Assembly: GCF_028069725.1 (NCBI RefSeq)
Contig: NZ_JANEWG010000025.1
Span: 20,916-67,391, forward strand
Length of the DNA stretch: 46,476 nucleotides
Reading direction: 5' to 3'
Source: Citrobacter sp. Awk 4
GTDB lineage: Bacteria; Pseudomonadota; Gammaproteobacteria; Enterobacterales; Enterobacteriaceae
Shown here: positions 44,905-46,476 of the stretch, piece by piece
Numbering within the stretch: the stretch's first letter is position 1
Layout of the letters: every line of letters starts with the position of its first letter
Program-made: the position numbers and the translations under genes
The notes under the pieces: generated by a model
Database searches by the model: none
What the model was told of the DNA's origin: nothing
The model's input: only the letters and a program-made list of their open reading frames with translations

Positions 44905-45939
44905 TTAGGAGTCCAGATCGTAATTTTCACCAGCACGCAATGCGCGAATAAATGGCAGCTTAAGAAGTAGAGCTTTCATCCCTTCGACATCCAGTCGCTG
45001 TGTGTTATGGGAGTTATAATCCTCAACAACAGAGATACGACTGTCACCTTGCTCTACATATTTTCCGTAGTTAAGGTCACGTAAATCTGGTGGGACTCGA
45101 TAGTAATCACCCATATCAATAGCAGCAATCATCTCTTCACGGCTAAGCAGCGCTTCATAAAGCTTTTCACCATGGCGGGTACCAATGACATTGACCGGAT
45201 GGTGCTCGACATTCAGAAGCTCTTTCAGAGCAATGGCTAGCGTTTCAATTGTCGCTGCAGGCGCTTTCTGTACGAAAATGTCGCCGTTATTACCGTGTTC
45301 AAATGCATAAAGCACCAGATCTACAGCATCTTCAAGGGTCATCATGAAACGAGTCATGTTTGGATCGGTAACTGTCAGCGCTTTACCTGCTTTGATCAGA
45401 TCAACAAACAGAGGAATCACCGAACCACGAGATGCCATAACATTGCCGTAGCGGGTACCACAAATGACAGTTTTATTACTATCAACATTTCGAGATTTTG
45501 CAACCATGACTTTTTCCATCATAGCCTTAGAAATACCCATAGCATTTATTGGATATACTGCTTTGTCAGTACTAAGGCATACAACGCGTTTCACTTCATT
45601 TGTGATAGCCGCTTCAAGTACATTTTCAGTACCTAAAACATTAGTTTTCACAGCTTCCATTGGGTGGAATTCGCATGATGGCACTTGTTTTAAAGCCGCA
45701 GCATGGTAAATATAATCAACACCTCGGGAAGCGTTGAGAACGCTTAAATAATCTCGCACATCACCTATATAAAATTTCAATTTCGGATTATTATATTTTT
45801 TTCGCATATCATCTTGTTTCTTTTCATCACGAGAAAAAATGCGAATCTCTTTGATATCAGTATCCAGAAAGCGATTCAAGACGGCGTTTCCAAAAGATCC
45901 AGTACCACCAGTAATAAGAAGAGTTTTATTCTTAAACAT
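44905..45939 (-). CDS. fnlA: FnlA, UDP-GlcNAc 4,6-dehydratase/5-epimerase
   Basis: A 344-residue SDR enzyme (WbjB/CapE type) starting the UDP-L-FucNAc pathway from UDP-GlcNAc. The NADP loop is TGGTGSFG (10-17). In place of the usual YxxxK the sequence reads MGISK (Met134, Lys138), the Ser-Met-Lys arrangement typical of this group. AAAGG precedes the ATG. First of the three fnl genes in transcription order. Confidence 0.95.
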   Translation of the reverse strand: MFKNKTLLITGGTGSFGNAVLNRFLDTDIKEIRIFSRDEKKQDDMRKKYNNPKLKFYIGDVRDYLSVLNASRGVDYIYHAAALKQVPSCEFHPMEAVKTNVLGTENVLEAAITNEVKRVVCLSTDKAVYPINAMGISKAMMEKVMVAKSRNVDSNKTVICGTRYGNVMASRGSVIPLFVDLIKAGKALTVTDPNMTRFMMTLEDAVDLVLYAFEHGNNGDIFVQKAPAATIETLAIALKELLNVEHHPVNVIGTRHGEKLYEALLSREEMIAAIDMGDYYRVPPDLRDLNYGKYVEQGDSRISVVEDYNSHNTQRLDVEGMKALLLKLPFIRALRAGENYDLDS

Positions 45940-45968
45940 ATATTAACCTTTGATATTTAAATCTATAG

Positions 45969-46476
45969 TTAGTTCGAAAAAAAGACATCATCAATTATTT
46001 TATTGAATTTAGCCCAATCATCTTTATATTCAAACGTCTCTGTTTTATTATCATCTTTTTCAATAAGAGATTTTAATTTATAGGCCCATTTAGAAGCATC
46101 ATCAGGGTCTACAAAATGAGTGGAAGCATAATCTTGTAATGCCTCTCTTGCATAAGGCAAGTCTGCTGTAATAATTTTAACTCCTTTACAAGCACCTTCT
46201 ATTAATGGCAATCCAAACGATTCAATTTTGCTAGGAAACAAAAGACAAAATGACGTTGAGTATAAGCGATTTAGCTCTTCTTGATTTACAGAGCCAATAA
46301 ATCGGACATGCTTATATATGTCCATAGTTTTTGTTTTTTTATCTAGGTAACTATTAGCCGGAATTGTAAATAAAACACTTACATTATTTTCTTTCAAGTA
46401 TTCATTGCCCAACATTGAAAGTGCCTGAATGATTACAGCATGATTTTTATATTCATATTCAGCAGCAGGGTAAATG
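45969..46476 (-). CDS. GT4-family glycosyltransferase (partial)
   Basis: The C-terminal 168 residues of a glycosyltransferase whose 5' end is outside the window. The frame stays open to the edge (IYPAAEYEYKNHAVIIQAL), which is typical of the start of the C-terminal GT4 domain. The E-x7-E motif is in IESFGLPLIEGACKGV, followed by TADLPYAREAL. The region is AT-rich, unlike the his operon. It is 29 bases upstream of fnlA. Sugar specificity cannot be read. Confidence 0.85.
   Translation of the reverse strand, partial: IYPAAEYEYKNHAVIIQALSMLGNEYLKENNVSVLFTIPANSYLDKKTKTMDIYKHVRFIGSVNQEELNRLYSTSFCLLFPSKIESFGLPLIEGACKGVKIITADLPYAREALQDYASTHFVDPDDASKWAYKLKSLIEKDDNKTETFEYKDDWAKFNKIIDDVFFSN

Overview
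The window is a chromosomal segment of an enterobacterium close to Salmonella and Escherichia, most likely Citrobacter (C. freundii group). Three things point there. The segment carries a complete 21-gene pdu operon and phsABC thiosulfate reductase genes in the Salmonella-type order pdu - yeeX - yeeA - sbmC - dacD - phsCBA. The Salmonella effector gene sopA is missing between phsA and sbcB. The his leader peptide and the yeeX protein match, as far as I can recall them, the E. coli forms. No species-level claim is possible from sequence reading alone.

Region 1 (1-16.9 kb, + strand) is the 1,2-propanediol utilisation operon pduABCDEGHJKLMNOPQSTUVWX. It encodes a bacterial microcompartment: shell proteins PduA, B/B', J, K, N, T, U; the B12-dependent diol dehydratase PduCDE and its reactivase PduGH; cobalamin handling by PduO, PduS and PduX; and the aldehyde branch PduP, PduQ, PduL, PduW. 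Genes are packed with many 1-16 bp overlaps, as expected for one transcript. The window starts inside the promoter region, so pduF and pocR are not seen.

Region 2 (16.9-29.5 kb) is mixed core and accessory DNA: yeeX, yeeA, the LexA-controlled gyrase inhibitor gene sbmC, the D,D-carboxypeptidase gene dacD and phsCBA on the - strand; sbcB on the + strand; then plaP, yeeY and yeeZ on the - strand. B12-dependent propanediol breakdown and anaerobic thiosulfate respiration lie about 4 kb apart, which fits an anaerobic gut lifestyle.

Region 3 (29.6-37 kb, + strand) is the full histidine operon hisLGDCBHAFI with its attenuator and a closing terminator shared with wzzB.

Region 4 (37-46.5 kb, - strand) is the his-proximal end of the O-antigen locus: wzzB (chain length), ugd, gnd, then wbuC, wbuB and fnlCBA (UDP-N-acetyl-L-fucosamine synthesis and transfer), and a glycosyltransferase gene cut by the window end. 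The fnlABC-wbuBC block next to gnd resembles E. coli O26-type clusters, predicting L-FucNAc in the O antigen. The last 600 bases are visibly AT-rich, as usual for serotype-specific transferred DNA.

I did not find a clearly undescribed system. The points most worth checking are a 30-bp near-palindrome in the phsA leader, a wzzB gene without an ATG start, an alternating-cysteine stretch in PduO encoded by a TG repeat, a perfect PmrA-type box upstream of ugd, and a shared N-terminal helix pattern in six pdu proteins.
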